Assembly: GCA_036658435.1 (NCBI GenBank) | Contig: JAVXEO010000070.1 | Location: forward strand, 1-10,372 | Origin: DIGJ01 sp036658435 | Lineage (GTDB): Bacteria; Bacillota; Clostridia; Lachnospirales; Lachnospiraceae | Direction: 5' to 3' | Length of the DNA stretch: 10,372 nucleotides | In this document: positions 1 through 6,705 of the stretch, piece by piece | Layout of the letters: each line of letters opens with the position of its first letter | Numbering within the stretch: position 1 is the first letter of the stretch | Notes under the pieces: generated by a model | What the model was told of the DNA's origin: nothing | Database searches by the model: none | Seen by the model: only the letters and a program-made list of their open reading frames with translations | Position numbers and translations under genes: made by a program

Positions 1-1361
1 CTGTTTGCCATAGAATAAGCGCAATTTAAAAGGATAAGACTCAGTGACAAAGAAACCGTGACCAAAACCGCTTTTTTCTTGTTGCGAAGCACGTTTCTCA
101 TCGCCATGCTCCAAAGTTTGATACCGCCGCTTTTTTTGCTTGTTTTCCTAGATTTTTGGGCGCCGTCGGTGCGGTGAAGGGCCTCAATGGGGCTGACCTT
201 CGCCGCCATTTTGGAGGGCTTCCGAATACTAATCCCCACCGTGAAAACCCCGAAAAACCCAGATAAGAGGAACGCAAGTGGATTTGCCGTGATTTTGATA
301 ACGTTGGTGTTAAGTATGGACAGCACGAGGGGTGTCAGGAATGCACCCACGAAATAGCCGGCGAACAACCCCAGTGGCACGCCGATTATGCAGAGTAAAA
401 TCGCCTGCCTGCGAATGAAAAAGCGGATTTGCCTGCCGGTGGTGCCGATGGTTTTCAACAGTCCGTAAAAGCGGATATCCTTGGCAACGCTGATGGCAAA
501 TACATTGGAAATCATTAAATATCCGCAGAGTACAATCATCAAAATAGCCATAGCACTGCCTAAAATTGTGCCCATGTCAGCGGATCCTCTGTTGCCGGTG
601 TAGGCCCAGTTAACGCCATAAGCGATTTCATCGGGGGTATAGCCGCTATCCAGGATGACCTGAATCAGCTTACTTTCAATGCGAAAGGAATTTGCAAAGT
701 TCACTTCTGCATTGATTTTTCCGATAGGATCCTTGTTACCTGTGGGGATATAGTTTGCAAGCTGCTTTTCCACGTAATTGCGAGCCAGCCAAACCTGACT
801 TGCCGACATAAGCTTGTCTCCCTGCCAAAAGCCCACCAGCGTAAAGGTGTCCGTGTGCTTTTCGTCGCCCACCGAGTACTCCAGTGTCACCTTTTGCCCA
901 AGCTTTGCCGGAATGCCCAAATGTTCCAGAACCAAGGTGTCCGTGGCAAGCTCATCCTCCTTTTGTGGCAGTCTGCCCGTGGTGGGCAGAGAAAACATGG
1001 CTGCCCCTTCGATTTCGTCGTTTGCATAACGAATTTCCGTGGGACGTTTAGCGAGCTTCTTATTTTCAGCGATGCCCAAAACAACGGAATAAGAGATGCT
1101 TTTGATATCGGGATGGGTTTTCAGCTTGTCATATTGTTCCTGGGTGAGATATTTAAAACCCCCGTGGAAATTGCTGCCCACCTGCCGCATGGTGCTCTCC
1201 TCCATGGAGGAAAGCAGGCTGCCTGCCACGGTGAAAAGCCCGGTAAATAAAATGGTAGTGAGGATAATGGAAATAACCGCAAAGAGGTTCCGAAGCTTGT
1301 TTGCCTGAAAAGAGCTTACCGCCAATTTGCGAATGGTCTTTTTGTTATTCACCTTAATCAT
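1..1361 (-). CDS. FtsX/MacB-like ABC transporter permease, partial (C-terminus beyond the left edge)
   Basis: Integral membrane subunit that should pair with the ATPase encoded just upstream. About 453 codons are open from the ATG at 1361 to the window edge, read by translating the minus strand. The layout is typical of the large permeases: a first membrane helix at about residues 22-48, an extracytoplasmic region at about 50-255, then helices at about 262-292, 319-348 and 357-380. The second half begins with a positively charged MAMRNVLRNKKK stretch and another hydrophobic helix at about 432-450. The start overlaps the ATPase stop by 8 nt. AGGCGG lies 8 nt before this ATG and only 2 nt before an alternative in-frame ATG at 1367, so 1361 is preferred. 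The overlap implies translational coupling. The family includes bacitracin-type detoxification and lipoprotein-type exporters; the substrate cannot be told from sequence. Confidence 0.88.
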   Translation of the reverse strand, partial: MIKVNNKKTIRKLAVSSFQANKLRNLFAVISIILTTILFTGLFTVAGSLLSSMEESTMRQVGSNFHGGFKYLTQEQYDKLKTHPDIKSISYSVVLGIAENKKLAKRPTEIRYANDEIEGAAMFSLPTTGRLPQKEDELATDTLVLEHLGIPAKLGQKVTLEYSVGDEKHTDTFTLVGFWQGDKLMSASQVWLARNYVEKQLANYIPTGNKDPIGKINAEVNFANSFRIESKLIQVILDSGYTPDEIAYGVNWAYTGNRGSADMGTILGSAMAILMIVLCGYLMISNVFAISVAKDIRFYGLLKTIGTTGRQIRFFIRRQAILLCIIGVPLGLFAGYFVGAFLTPLVLSILNTNVIKITANPLAFLLSGFFGVFTVGISIRKPSKMAAKVSPIEALHRTDGAQKSRKTSKKSGGIKLWSMAMRNVLRNKKKAVLVTVSLSLSLILLNCAYSMAN

Positions 1362-2034
1362 TTGCATCACCGCCTACGATTTGACCATCCTCAATGCGGA
1401 CGATACGGCTGGCAAGCTGGGCAATTTCTTCGTTGTGGGTAATCATCACAATGGTCTGCTTGAATTTGTCTCCGGTAACTTTTAATAAGCTAAGTACATC
1501 CTGACTGGTTTTACTGTCCAAATTTCCCGTTGGTTCATCCGCTAAAAGGATGGCCGGTTTGGACGCAAGGGCCCTGGCGATTGCTGCCCGTTGCTGCTGC
1601 CCTCCGGATAAATTGCCGGGTAGGTTTTCCAGTTTACTTTCCAGACCCAATGCGGCAATAATTTTATCCACATAGTCTTTGTCCGGCTGGTTGCCGTCCA
1701 GACCAATGGGTAAAATAATGTTGTCATATACGTTCATGGTGGGCACAAGGTTATAATTTTGAAAAACAAAACCGATTTTACGGCGGCGGAAAATGGTGAG
1801 TTCTTCATCTTTCAAGGTGAAAATCTCCTTGCCGTCCACAACAACGCTGCCGCTTGTGGGTCGGTCCAGCCCACCAAGCATATGGAGAAGCGTAGATTTT
1901 CCACTGCCGGAAGTGCCCACAATCGCCACAAATTCACCGTTTTCCACCGTCAAATTCACACCATCCAAGGCATGAACCGACGCATCGCCTTTACCATATA
2001 TTTTTTTCAAATCCTTTGTTTCCAGTATTGTCAT
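1354..2034 (-). CDS. ABC transporter ATP-binding protein (MacB/LolD/BceA-like)
   Basis: Cytoplasmic nucleotide-binding subunit that powers the adjacent FtsX-like permease. In the 226-residue protein the expected motifs are intact: Walker A GTSGSGKST (40-48), Q-loop Q92, signature LSGGQQQR (142-149), Walker B ILLADE (162-167) with DEPTGNLDS after it, and switch histidine H200. Length is normal for this family, which is one domain without extensions. A longer reading frame begins at 2082, but the start at 2034 (MTILETKDLKK) is chosen because GGAGG at 2043-2047 sits 8 nt upstream of it, and the extra 16 residues have no family counterpart. The kinase gene ends 115 nt upstream. That gap holds likely control sites, so the transporter pair may be transcribed separately from the regulator pair. 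Confidence 0.95.
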   Translation of the reverse strand: MTILETKDLKKIYGKGDASVHALDGVNLTVENGEFVAIVGTSGSGKSTLLHMLGGLDRPTSGSVVVDGKEIFTLKDEELTIFRRRKIGFVFQNYNLVPTMNVYDNIILPIGLDGNQPDKDYVDKIIAALGLESKLENLPGNLSGGQQQRAAIARALASKPAILLADEPTGNLDSKTSQDVLSLLKVTGDKFKQTIVMITHNEEIAQLASRIVRIEDGQIVGGDAND

Positions 2035-2053
2035 ATTAAAAACCTCCATAAAA

Positions 2054-2087
2054 ATAGTGTGTACCGTTTCGCTACAATACACACTAT
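2054..2087. promoter_or_regulatory. Perfect 10-bp inverted repeat in the leader of the ABC transporter genes
   Basis: ATAGTGTGTA (2054-2063) and TACACACTAT (2078-2087) are exact reverse complements separated by 14 nt. The element lies just upstream of the ATPase ribosome binding site (2043-2047) and overlaps the candidate -10 hexamer. It could be an operator dyad for a dimeric regulator or an RNA hairpin in the leader. No T-run follows on the transcribed strand, so it is not a terminator. Confidence 0.5.
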
Positions 2088-2114
2088 ATCACCCAAATCT
2101 TTCAAGAATCTTTC
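2083..2114 (-). promoter_or_regulatory. Candidate promoter with response-regulator direct repeat
   Basis: On the minus strand GAAAGATT occurs twice with an 11-bp period (2107-2114 and 2096-2103), followed 7 nt later by TATAGT (2088-2083), a good -10 match. No good -35 hexamer is present at 16-18 nt. OmpR-family regulators commonly bind direct repeats of 10-11 bp covering the -35 region of activated promoters, so this is inferred to be the site where the neighbouring response regulator activates the ATPase and permease genes. A third copy in inverted orientation lies at 2142-2149 beside the kinase stop codon. Confidence 0.4.
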
Positions 2115-2149
2115 AGGCATATCTTCAAATCTAACAGTTTTGAAAGATT

Positions 2150-2995
2150 TCAGCCCTCCAAGGGCAAAAATATGGAAAAGGTAGAGCCACTGCCAGGTTT
2201 GGATGCGACCTTAATATACCCGCCCTCCCCGGAAATAATTTCTCTGGCAAGATACAGCCCGATTCCCACGCCTTCCTGGCACTGTACCTCTTTGGAACGA
2301 TAGAATCGGGTAAATATTTTTGCCTGTTCATCCTCGGCAATTCCCATGCCGGTATCTCGAATAGTAAGCCTGCAAAAGCGGGAATAGGCAGTGACGCTCA
2401 TGAAAATTTCACCACCAACCGGGGTATATTTGACAGCATTGTCCACTATGTTTAGGAGGGCTTCATTTGTCCATTTTGCATCAAAGCAGGCACTTTCCAT
2501 GGTAGAAGTGCCATGGAGAGTAATGTTCTTTTGCGCCGCCTTTGCACTGTTTTGGGCAAGCACCTCCTCCAAAAGTGGCTGTACTGGCTGATACTTTGGT
2601 GCAAGGACAATGATGCCGTTTTCCAGTCGTGAGGTTTTGACAAGGGCAGAAATGAGAAAATTCAGCTTGTCCGCCTGTGCCAACAGCGCATGGGTGCAGG
2701 CGCTCTCTTTTTCGGGCAAATTACTTTCCCCAAGCAATTGGGCGTAAAGATAGATATTCGCAATGGGCGTTTTGGTCTGATGGGAAATATCGGAAACCAG
2801 TTGGTTAATCTTGGCTTTCTCCTCTGCTATTTGTCGGCTGCTGGTCTGTGTCATGGCAAGGTAGTTGGCAAGCTTGGTCTCCAGTGCAGACATTTTGCTC
2901 TCGTCAAAGCACTCTTCAATGGGCTCGCCCTCCCTTGCATGGTCAATCATTTTACTCATTCGATTCATAATTTTATCGGCCTTCCAAAGGTTCAT
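2150..2995 (-). CDS. Soluble sensor histidine kinase
   Basis: Autophosphorylating kinase partner of the response regulator, whose stop codon lies 1 nt upstream. In 281 residues it has a charged helical N-terminal region (1-65), an H-box SDISHQTKTPIAN with phospho-acceptor H72, an N-box around 177-190 (NEALLNIVDNAVKY), G1 DTGMGI (214-219), an F-box FTRFYR, and G2 GVGIGLYLA (242-250). The catalytic core looks intact. There is no hydrophobic segment long enough to span a membrane and no recognised sensor domain. As in Bce-type systems, the stimulus may come through contact with the transporter; that is inference. A degraded copy of its H-box region lies at 9675-9793. A kinase with an N-terminal helix lost is an alternative reading. 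Confidence 0.95.
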   Translation of the reverse strand: MNLWKADKIMNRMSKMIDHAREGEPIEECFDESKMSALETKLANYLAMTQTSSRQIAEEKAKINQLVSDISHQTKTPIANIYLYAQLLGESNLPEKESACTHALLAQADKLNFLISALVKTSRLENGIIVLAPKYQPVQPLLEEVLAQNSAKAAQKNITLHGTSTMESACFDAKWTNEALLNIVDNAVKYTPVGGEIFMSVTAYSRFCRLTIRDTGMGIAEDEQAKIFTRFYRSKEVQCQEGVGIGLYLAREIISGEGGYIKVASKPGSGSTFSIFLPLEG

Positions 2996-2996
2996 A

Positions 2997-3701
2997 TCAC
3001 ATCACCGCCCAGGTGTAGCCAATGCCATATACGGTTTTCAAATGCAGGGGTTTGGCTGGGTTTTCCTCCAATTTATCCCGCAGACGCTTGACCGTAACGG
3101 AGAGAGCATTTTCATCCACATATTCCCCACCATCCGTCCAGATGCGGTCAACCAAGGTGGCACGCCGCAAGGTGTTGCCTTTATTGTCTATCAGAAACTT
3201 CAAAAGCCTTTGTTCGGTCTTACTTAGCTCAATTGGCCTTCCTCCCTTAAAAAATTCCATGCGGTCAAAATCAAAGCAAAAATCATCCTGTACATAGGTT
3301 TTGGCTCCCACCTGCTTACGAAGCTGGGTATGGACTCTCGCCCGGAGCACAGCAAGGCTGAACGGCTTTGTAATATAATCATCTGCACCCATTTCAAGCC
3401 CCACCACAATATCCTCTTCCAAATCCTTTGCGGTGAGAAAAATTACAGGCACGTTCCGGGTCTTGCGCAGTTCTTTCAGAAAATTCAGACCATTTCCATC
3501 CGGCAGATTAATGTCAAGAAGTATCAAATCAAAAGCTTGTGCCGCCATGGCACTTCTTGCCGAATCTACGTCAAAGCACTGTAAAATCGTAATTTTTTCA
3601 CTTTCCAATGCAAAAACAATGCCATTTGACAAGGCTTTATCATCCTCTACAATCAATATGTTTTTGATAAGCTCACCCTCCCTTCCATGACAACAAAACA
3701 T
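2997..3701 (-). CDS. OmpR/PhoB-family response regulator (winged-helix)
   Basis: DNA-binding regulator phosphorylated by the adjacent kinase. Numbered from the ATG at 3701, the receiver domain has the acidic pair E19-D20-D21, phospho-acceptor D63 (LLDINLPDG), T90 and K112-P113. The C-terminal winged-helix domain covers about 135-232 and ends in KTVYGIGYTW, typical of the family. The ATG at 3701 is the only canonical in-frame start after an upstream stop, but it has no ribosome binding site and lies about 2 nt from the predicted transcript start. A strong AGGGAGG (3677-3683) is placed 8 nt before an ATC codon at 3668-3666, where family members normally begin, so the true N-terminus may be 11 residues shorter. 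It heads the regulator-kinase unit. Its first 48 codons recur exactly at 9519-9664. Confidence 0.96.
   Translation of the reverse strand: MFCCHGREGELIKNILIVEDDKALSNGIVFALESEKITILQCFDVDSARSAMAAQAFDLILLDINLPDGNGLNFLKELRKTRNVPVIFLTAKDLEEDIVVGLEMGADDYITKPFSLAVLRARVHTQLRKQVGAKTYVQDDFCFDFDRMEFFKGGRPIELSKTEQRLLKFLIDNKGNTLRRATLVDRIWTDGGEYVDENALSVTVKRLRDKLEENPAKPLHLKTVYGIGYTWAVM
3677..3683 (-). promoter_or_regulatory. Ribosome binding site that questions the regulator start
   Basis: AGGGAGG on the minus strand lies inside the annotated regulator frame, 8 nt upstream of in-frame ATC (3668-3666). No ATG, GTG or TTG sits at a suitable distance in that frame; the GTG that overlaps the motif is in another frame and soon meets a stop. 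This suggests either initiation at AUC or leaderless initiation at 3701. Confidence 0.4.
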
Positions 3702-3709
3702 TATCAGAT

Positions 3710-3738
3710 ATCATACCACTTTCAACTTAGATTTTCCA
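3710..3738 (-). promoter_or_regulatory. Extended -10 promoter of the response regulator gene
   Basis: On the minus strand TGGAAA (3738-3733) and TATGAT (3715-3710) are separated by 17 nt, and TG at the extended -10 position precedes TATGAT. The predicted start of transcription is about 2 nt before the ATG at 3701. The whole promoter is included in the exact duplicate at 9482-9510. Confidence 0.5.
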
Positions 3739-3755
3739 CCATTTAAAAAAGGTTC

Positions 3756-3784
3756 TTGACAAGATACGTGGGATTGCTTAAAAT
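3756..3784 (+). promoter_or_regulatory. Sigma-A-type promoter of the HMGL enzyme gene
   Basis: TTGACA (3756-3761) and TAAAAT (3779-3784) are separated by 17 nt, near consensus for the housekeeping sigma factor. It is back to back with the regulator promoter, the two -35 boxes being about 17 nt apart, so protein binding there could affect both genes. Confidence 0.75.
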
Positions 3785-3843
3785 AATACCTATATTTTTA
3801 TATAGTAAAACTTTAATCTATGAAAGCGAAAGGAATAAAAAAG

Positions 3844-5241
3844 ATGCAAAACAGATCGGTGAGAATGAATTTACATACGAACTTATTAGAGCTTGAGGAA
3901 CATATGTATCCCTTGGTGGACGTGGATACACCCAATGTATTTCGTAACTTATTTCCATATGATGAAGTGCCTAAAATTGCATTTAACGATCGTATTGTAC
4001 CACACCATATGCCGGATGAAATATGGATTACGGATACTACATTTCGTGATGGACAACAATCAAGAGCACCTTATAGCACGGAACAGATTGTAACTATTTT
4101 TGATTATTTACATAAGCTTGGTGGACCTAATGGTTTGGTACGCGCCAGTGAATTCTTCTTATACAGTAAGAAGGATCGAGATGCCGTATACAAATGTATG
4201 GAAAGAGGGTACCAGTTCCCGGAGGTTACCAGCTGGATTCGTGCCAATAAAAAGGATTTTGAATTGGTAAAAGACATAGGAATGAAAGAAACCGGAATTT
4301 TGGTCAGCTGCTCTGATTATCATATTTTCTATAAGATGAAAATGACCCGAAGAGAAGCCATGGATCATTATTTAAACATCATTCGTGACTGTCTGGAGAT
4401 TGGAATTAGCCCAAGATGCCATTTAGAGGATATAACGAGAGCCGATATTTACGGATATGTAATACCATTTTGTATGGAGCTTACCAAGCTTATGGAAGAA
4501 TATAAGATTCCGATTAAAGTAAGAGCCTGTGACACCATGGGATATGGCGTCAATTATCCGGGTGCGGTGATACCTCGTTCCGTGCAGGGAATTATTTATG
4601 GACTTATGGTACATGCAGGTTTTCCATCGGAATTAATAGAATGGCATGGTCACAATGACTTTTATAAAGCGGTCTCCAACTCAACGACGGCATGGCTTTA
4701 CGGGTGTTGTGGTGTAAACTGTTCTCTGTTTGGAATAGGAGAGCGTACCGGAAATACACCATTAGAAGCTATGGTATTTGAATATGCACAGCTAAAGGGA
4801 ACACTGGATGGAATGGATACAAAGGTAATTACAGAACTGGCAGAATATTATGAGAAAGAAATCGGATATAAAGTTCCTTCCAGAACACCATTTGTAGGCA
4901 CCAATTTTAATGTAACGCGTGCAGGAATCCATGCAGATGGACTTTTGAAAAATGAAGAAATTTACAATATTTTCGATACGGAGAAATTCTTAAACCGTCC
5001 CGTTCTTGTTGCGGTATCCAATACATCCGGACTTGCAGGAATTGCACATTGGATGAATACCTACTATAAGTTAAAGGGTGAAAAGCAGATTGATAAAAAT
5101 GCAGAAATTGTGTCCATGATAAAGGCCTGGGTAGACCAGGAATATGAACAGGGCCGGGTTACGGTTCTTACGGATTCAGAGTTAATCCATGTTATCGATG
5201 AAGCTTGTGAGAGACTGCATCTTGAAAAATTTGAAAAATAG
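3844..5241 (+). CDS. HMGL-family acyl-CoA condensing enzyme, probable Re-citrate synthase
   Basis: Cytosolic enzyme of the isopropylmalate/homocitrate synthase superfamily, which condenses a 2-oxo acid with acetyl-CoA. In 465 residues the TIM-barrel signatures are present: DTTFRDGQQ (64-72), metal-ligand HGHND (268-272) and GIGERTGNTPLE (297-308), then the post-barrel segment TRAGIHADGLLKNEEIY (358-374). The C-terminal LeuA allosteric domain of true isopropylmalate synthases is not evident, and the N-terminal leader before the barrel (about 60 residues) is longer than in LeuA. This architecture fits the clostridial Re-citrate synthases (oxaloacetate + acetyl-CoA to citrate), which feed 2-oxoglutarate and glutamate synthesis in anaerobes lacking the Si enzyme. 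That assignment is from family memory. Homocitrate synthase is the main alternative. The start at 3844 is chosen over 3820 because AAAGGA (3829-3834) lies 9 nt upstream. No leu genes are adjacent. Confidence 0.85.
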   Translation: MQNRSVRMNLHTNLLELEEHMYPLVDVDTPNVFRNLFPYDEVPKIAFNDRIVPHHMPDEIWITDTTFRDGQQSRAPYSTEQIVTIFDYLHKLGGPNGLVRASEFFLYSKKDRDAVYKCMERGYQFPEVTSWIRANKKDFELVKDIGMKETGILVSCSDYHIFYKMKMTRREAMDHYLNIIRDCLEIGISPRCHLEDITRADIYGYVIPFCMELTKLMEEYKIPIKVRACDTMGYGVNYPGAVIPRSVQGIIYGLMVHAGFPSELIEWHGHNDFYKAVSNSTTAWLYGCCGVNCSLFGIGERTGNTPLEAMVFEYAQLKGTLDGMDTKVITELAEYYEKEIGYKVPSRTPFVGTNFNVTRAGIHADGLLKNEEIYNIFDTEKFLNRPVLVAVSNTSGLAGIAHWMNTYYKLKGEKQIDKNAEIVSMIKAWVDQEYEQGRVTVLTDSELIHVIDEACERLHLEKFEK

Positions 5242-5282
5242 AAAGAGGGGTTGGATATTTTATGAATATCCAACCCTCTTTT
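5242..5282 (+). terminator. Rho-independent terminator of the HMGL enzyme gene
   Basis: The hairpin pairs 5249-5259 (GGTTGGATATT) with 5265-5275 (AATATCCAACC), extended by further pairs of AAAGAG with CTCTTT around one bulged G, and ends in TTTT. It begins directly after the stop codon. It may also stop read-through from the converging gene on the minus strand. Confidence 0.9.
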
Positions 5283-5385
5283 ATGTAATAGGAAAGTGCT
5301 CCTATTACATAAAAACGCTCCGCTGTGGGTGCGCACGCCGCGCTAAGGAACATGCTTTGGCGCGAGAGTCTGCAAAGCAGACTCT
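5279..5385. repeat. Cluster of three hairpin-forming inverted repeats with a GC-rich core
   Basis: Directly after the terminator, 5279-5293 and 5300-5314 are perfect 15-bp arms (TTTTATGTAATAGGA and its complement) around a 6-nt loop. Next comes a GC-rich stretch (5315-5340) containing the palindrome GTGCGCAC, then CGCGCTAAGG pairing with CTTTGGCGCG (about 5338-5364, two G-U pairs). Last is AGAGTCTGC (5365-5373), AAA, GCAGACTCT (5377-5385). None ends in a clear T-run. The base composition is unlike the flanking genes. It resembles a dispersed, structured intergenic repeat; a small RNA is also possible. Confidence 0.6.
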
Positions 5386-5403
5386 TTATCCTATAAAATG
5401 CAC

Positions 5404-6456
5404 CTATATAAAAATTTCCCCTATCTTTTTTTCACAATAGGCGTCTACGGAAGAAAAATCAATGCAGTCATGATAAATATCCTCTAATTTATCGTGTAGG
5501 TTTTTAGATTCTTTCAAGGAGGAAGTGGCAGCCTCTAGTAATTTGTTTTTTTCCTGCCTTTGAAAGTTTAGATGTTCTTCTTCCCTTGCCAGATAGGAAG
5601 TGTCGGTAAAGGAAGAAAGCAGGATAGTTTCTGTGGAGACCGCAGGCTTTTTTGTGGTAAGATACATATTTAAGTCTTTTATTGCAAGATGCAAAGGCTG
5701 GTCAGGAAGAAGAGGAGAATAGAAAATTTCTCCGTGATAGCCATGGTTCAAGGCATACTTCAGTGCAAGATTAAGATAAATTCCCCCAATGGGTTCTGGA
5801 CCGTCTAAATAGAAAATCAAGTCTTCTGCTGGCAGGGATGGCGCATAATCAATAAGACCCAAAGGAGTAAAGGCACTGTAAAACAATTTCCGAAAGGAAG
5901 AAATCCGGCTAGAAACGGATTTAGGCGGTGATAAAAAAAGATGTTCCACATGAGTCTGTAATTTGGTATCTTCCAAAGATTTTTTGTAAATATCGGTACT
6001 TATATTTTCAAGTGCTCCGGCTGCACGAAGATATCCAAAGGTTTTTTTATAACAAAATTGGTTTTGTTCATTATAATAAACAATCTCTTCTTTTTTTTCT
6101 GTAAGTTTCTTTTCTTGTAAAAAATCACCAAGATTCCATATTTGATCGAAAGCACCCGGATAAATGGGATCCATTGTGTGAGGTGCAGTCCCATCTAGTA
6201 CGGCAATTCCTAAATCCGGGATTCGCACCCCATCGAAACTGGTACTATCGCTGGCACAATGGAAATATTCCACATCCAAATCTTTTTCTTCTGCAACCTG
6301 TCCTATGTATTTCATAAATGTGTTTTTACCTACACCCGGACCGCCTTTTAAAATGTAACATTTTTTTTTGAATTCCCAGTTTGGAAAAATACCATCAAAG
6401 AAATTTACAAATCCCTGACTGGTATTTCCTCCGGGAAACATATGCCGTTTACTCAT
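5404..6456 (-). CDS. PRK06851-like P-loop nucleotide-binding protein with altered P-loops
   Basis: This 350-residue protein matches, from memory, the uncharacterised PRK06851 ATPase family of Bacillus and Clostridia. Shared features are the N-terminal GGNTSQGF (9-16), a first P-loop GGPGVGKNT (38-46), HCASDSTSFDGVRIPDLGIA (66-85), LDGTAPH (87-93) and NLGDF (108-112). The family normally has two P-loop halves. Here the first carries Asn (N45) where Ser or Thr normally binds magnesium. The second, expected after FRKLFYSAFTPLGLIDY (188-204), reads DGPEPIGGIY (218-227) and has lost the GK-S/T core. A charged, probably coiled region covers about 290-335. AGGGGG lies 4 nt before the ATG. The gene is divergent from the DUF11 cassette and convergent with the HMGL gene. 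Function is unknown; membership of the family is fairly sure, ATPase activity is not. Confidence 0.8.
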   Translation of the reverse strand: MSKRHMFPGGNTSQGFVNFFDGIFPNWEFKKKCYILKGGPGVGKNTFMKYIGQVAEEKDLDVEYFHCASDSTSFDGVRIPDLGIAVLDGTAPHTMDPIYPGAFDQIWNLGDFLQEKKLTEKKEEIVYYNEQNQFCYKKTFGYLRAAGALENISTDIYKKSLEDTKLQTHVEHLFLSPPKSVSSRISSFRKLFYSAFTPLGLIDYAPSLPAEDLIFYLDGPEPIGGIYLNLALKYALNHGYHGEIFYSPLLPDQPLHLAIKDLNMYLTTKKPAVSTETILLSSFTDTSYLAREEEHLNFQRQEKNKLLEAATSSLKESKNLHDKLEDIYHDCIDFSSVDAYCEKKIGEIFI

Positions 6457-6580
6457 AAAACCCCCTTTTACTTTTACACTTCATGTTTTAGAAGAATTCT
6501 TTATCCTACAGTCTATGCAAAGCAAAGGTTCTCTATTCTATTTATCATGGAGATTTATTTTTCTCTATAATTCGACAACA

Positions 6581-6609
6581 TTCACCAAAGTTCTTATCCT
6601 ACGTATAAT
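6581..6609 (+). promoter_or_regulatory. Promoter of the small helical protein / DUF11 protein unit
   Basis: TTCACC (6581-6586), 17 nt, TATAAT (6604-6609). The -10 is consensus and the -35 weak. The same bases also read as CACC followed by TATAATGTA, close to the sporulation sigma-K pattern (AC about 17 nt before CATAnnnTA, here with T for C and 18 nt), so mother-cell expression is possible. The leader of about 90 nt ends in TAGGAGGT (6692-6699). Confidence 0.55.
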
Positions 6610-6705
6610 GTAATAAACCAATAGAATTTAAAAGGGAAAGAAAACCGTTAACTTTTGATTCTTTTAGGTTTGCAAAAATAACCAATCAGATTAGGAGGTC
6701 ATTTT

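Larger units (their letters stand above)
3556..3750 (-). repeat. 195-bp inverted repeat, copy A (intact regulator locus)
   Basis: This segment, holding the regulator promoter, leader and first 48 codons, is identical base for base to 9470-9664 on the opposite strand. The two copies point away from each other and flank a block of about 5.7 kb (3751-9469). Identity stops at a T6 tract on the promoter side and at GGCAAG inside the regulator gene on the other. Confidence 0.95.

Noticed and set aside
814..1308. Plus-strand open frames opposite the permease gene
   Set aside because: They have no family features and lie antisense to a clearly coding permease frame with expected hydrophobicity.
1759..2184. 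Plus-strand 141-codon open frame
   Set aside because: It is antisense to the ABC ATPase, whose motifs are intact.
2690..3227. Plus-strand open frames opposite the kinase and regulator
   Set aside because: Antisense shadows; the minus-strand products have all catalytic motifs.
3820..3843. Earlier ATG for the HMGL enzyme
   Set aside because: It lacks a ribosome binding site, whereas the ATG at 3844 has AAAGGA 9 nt upstream.
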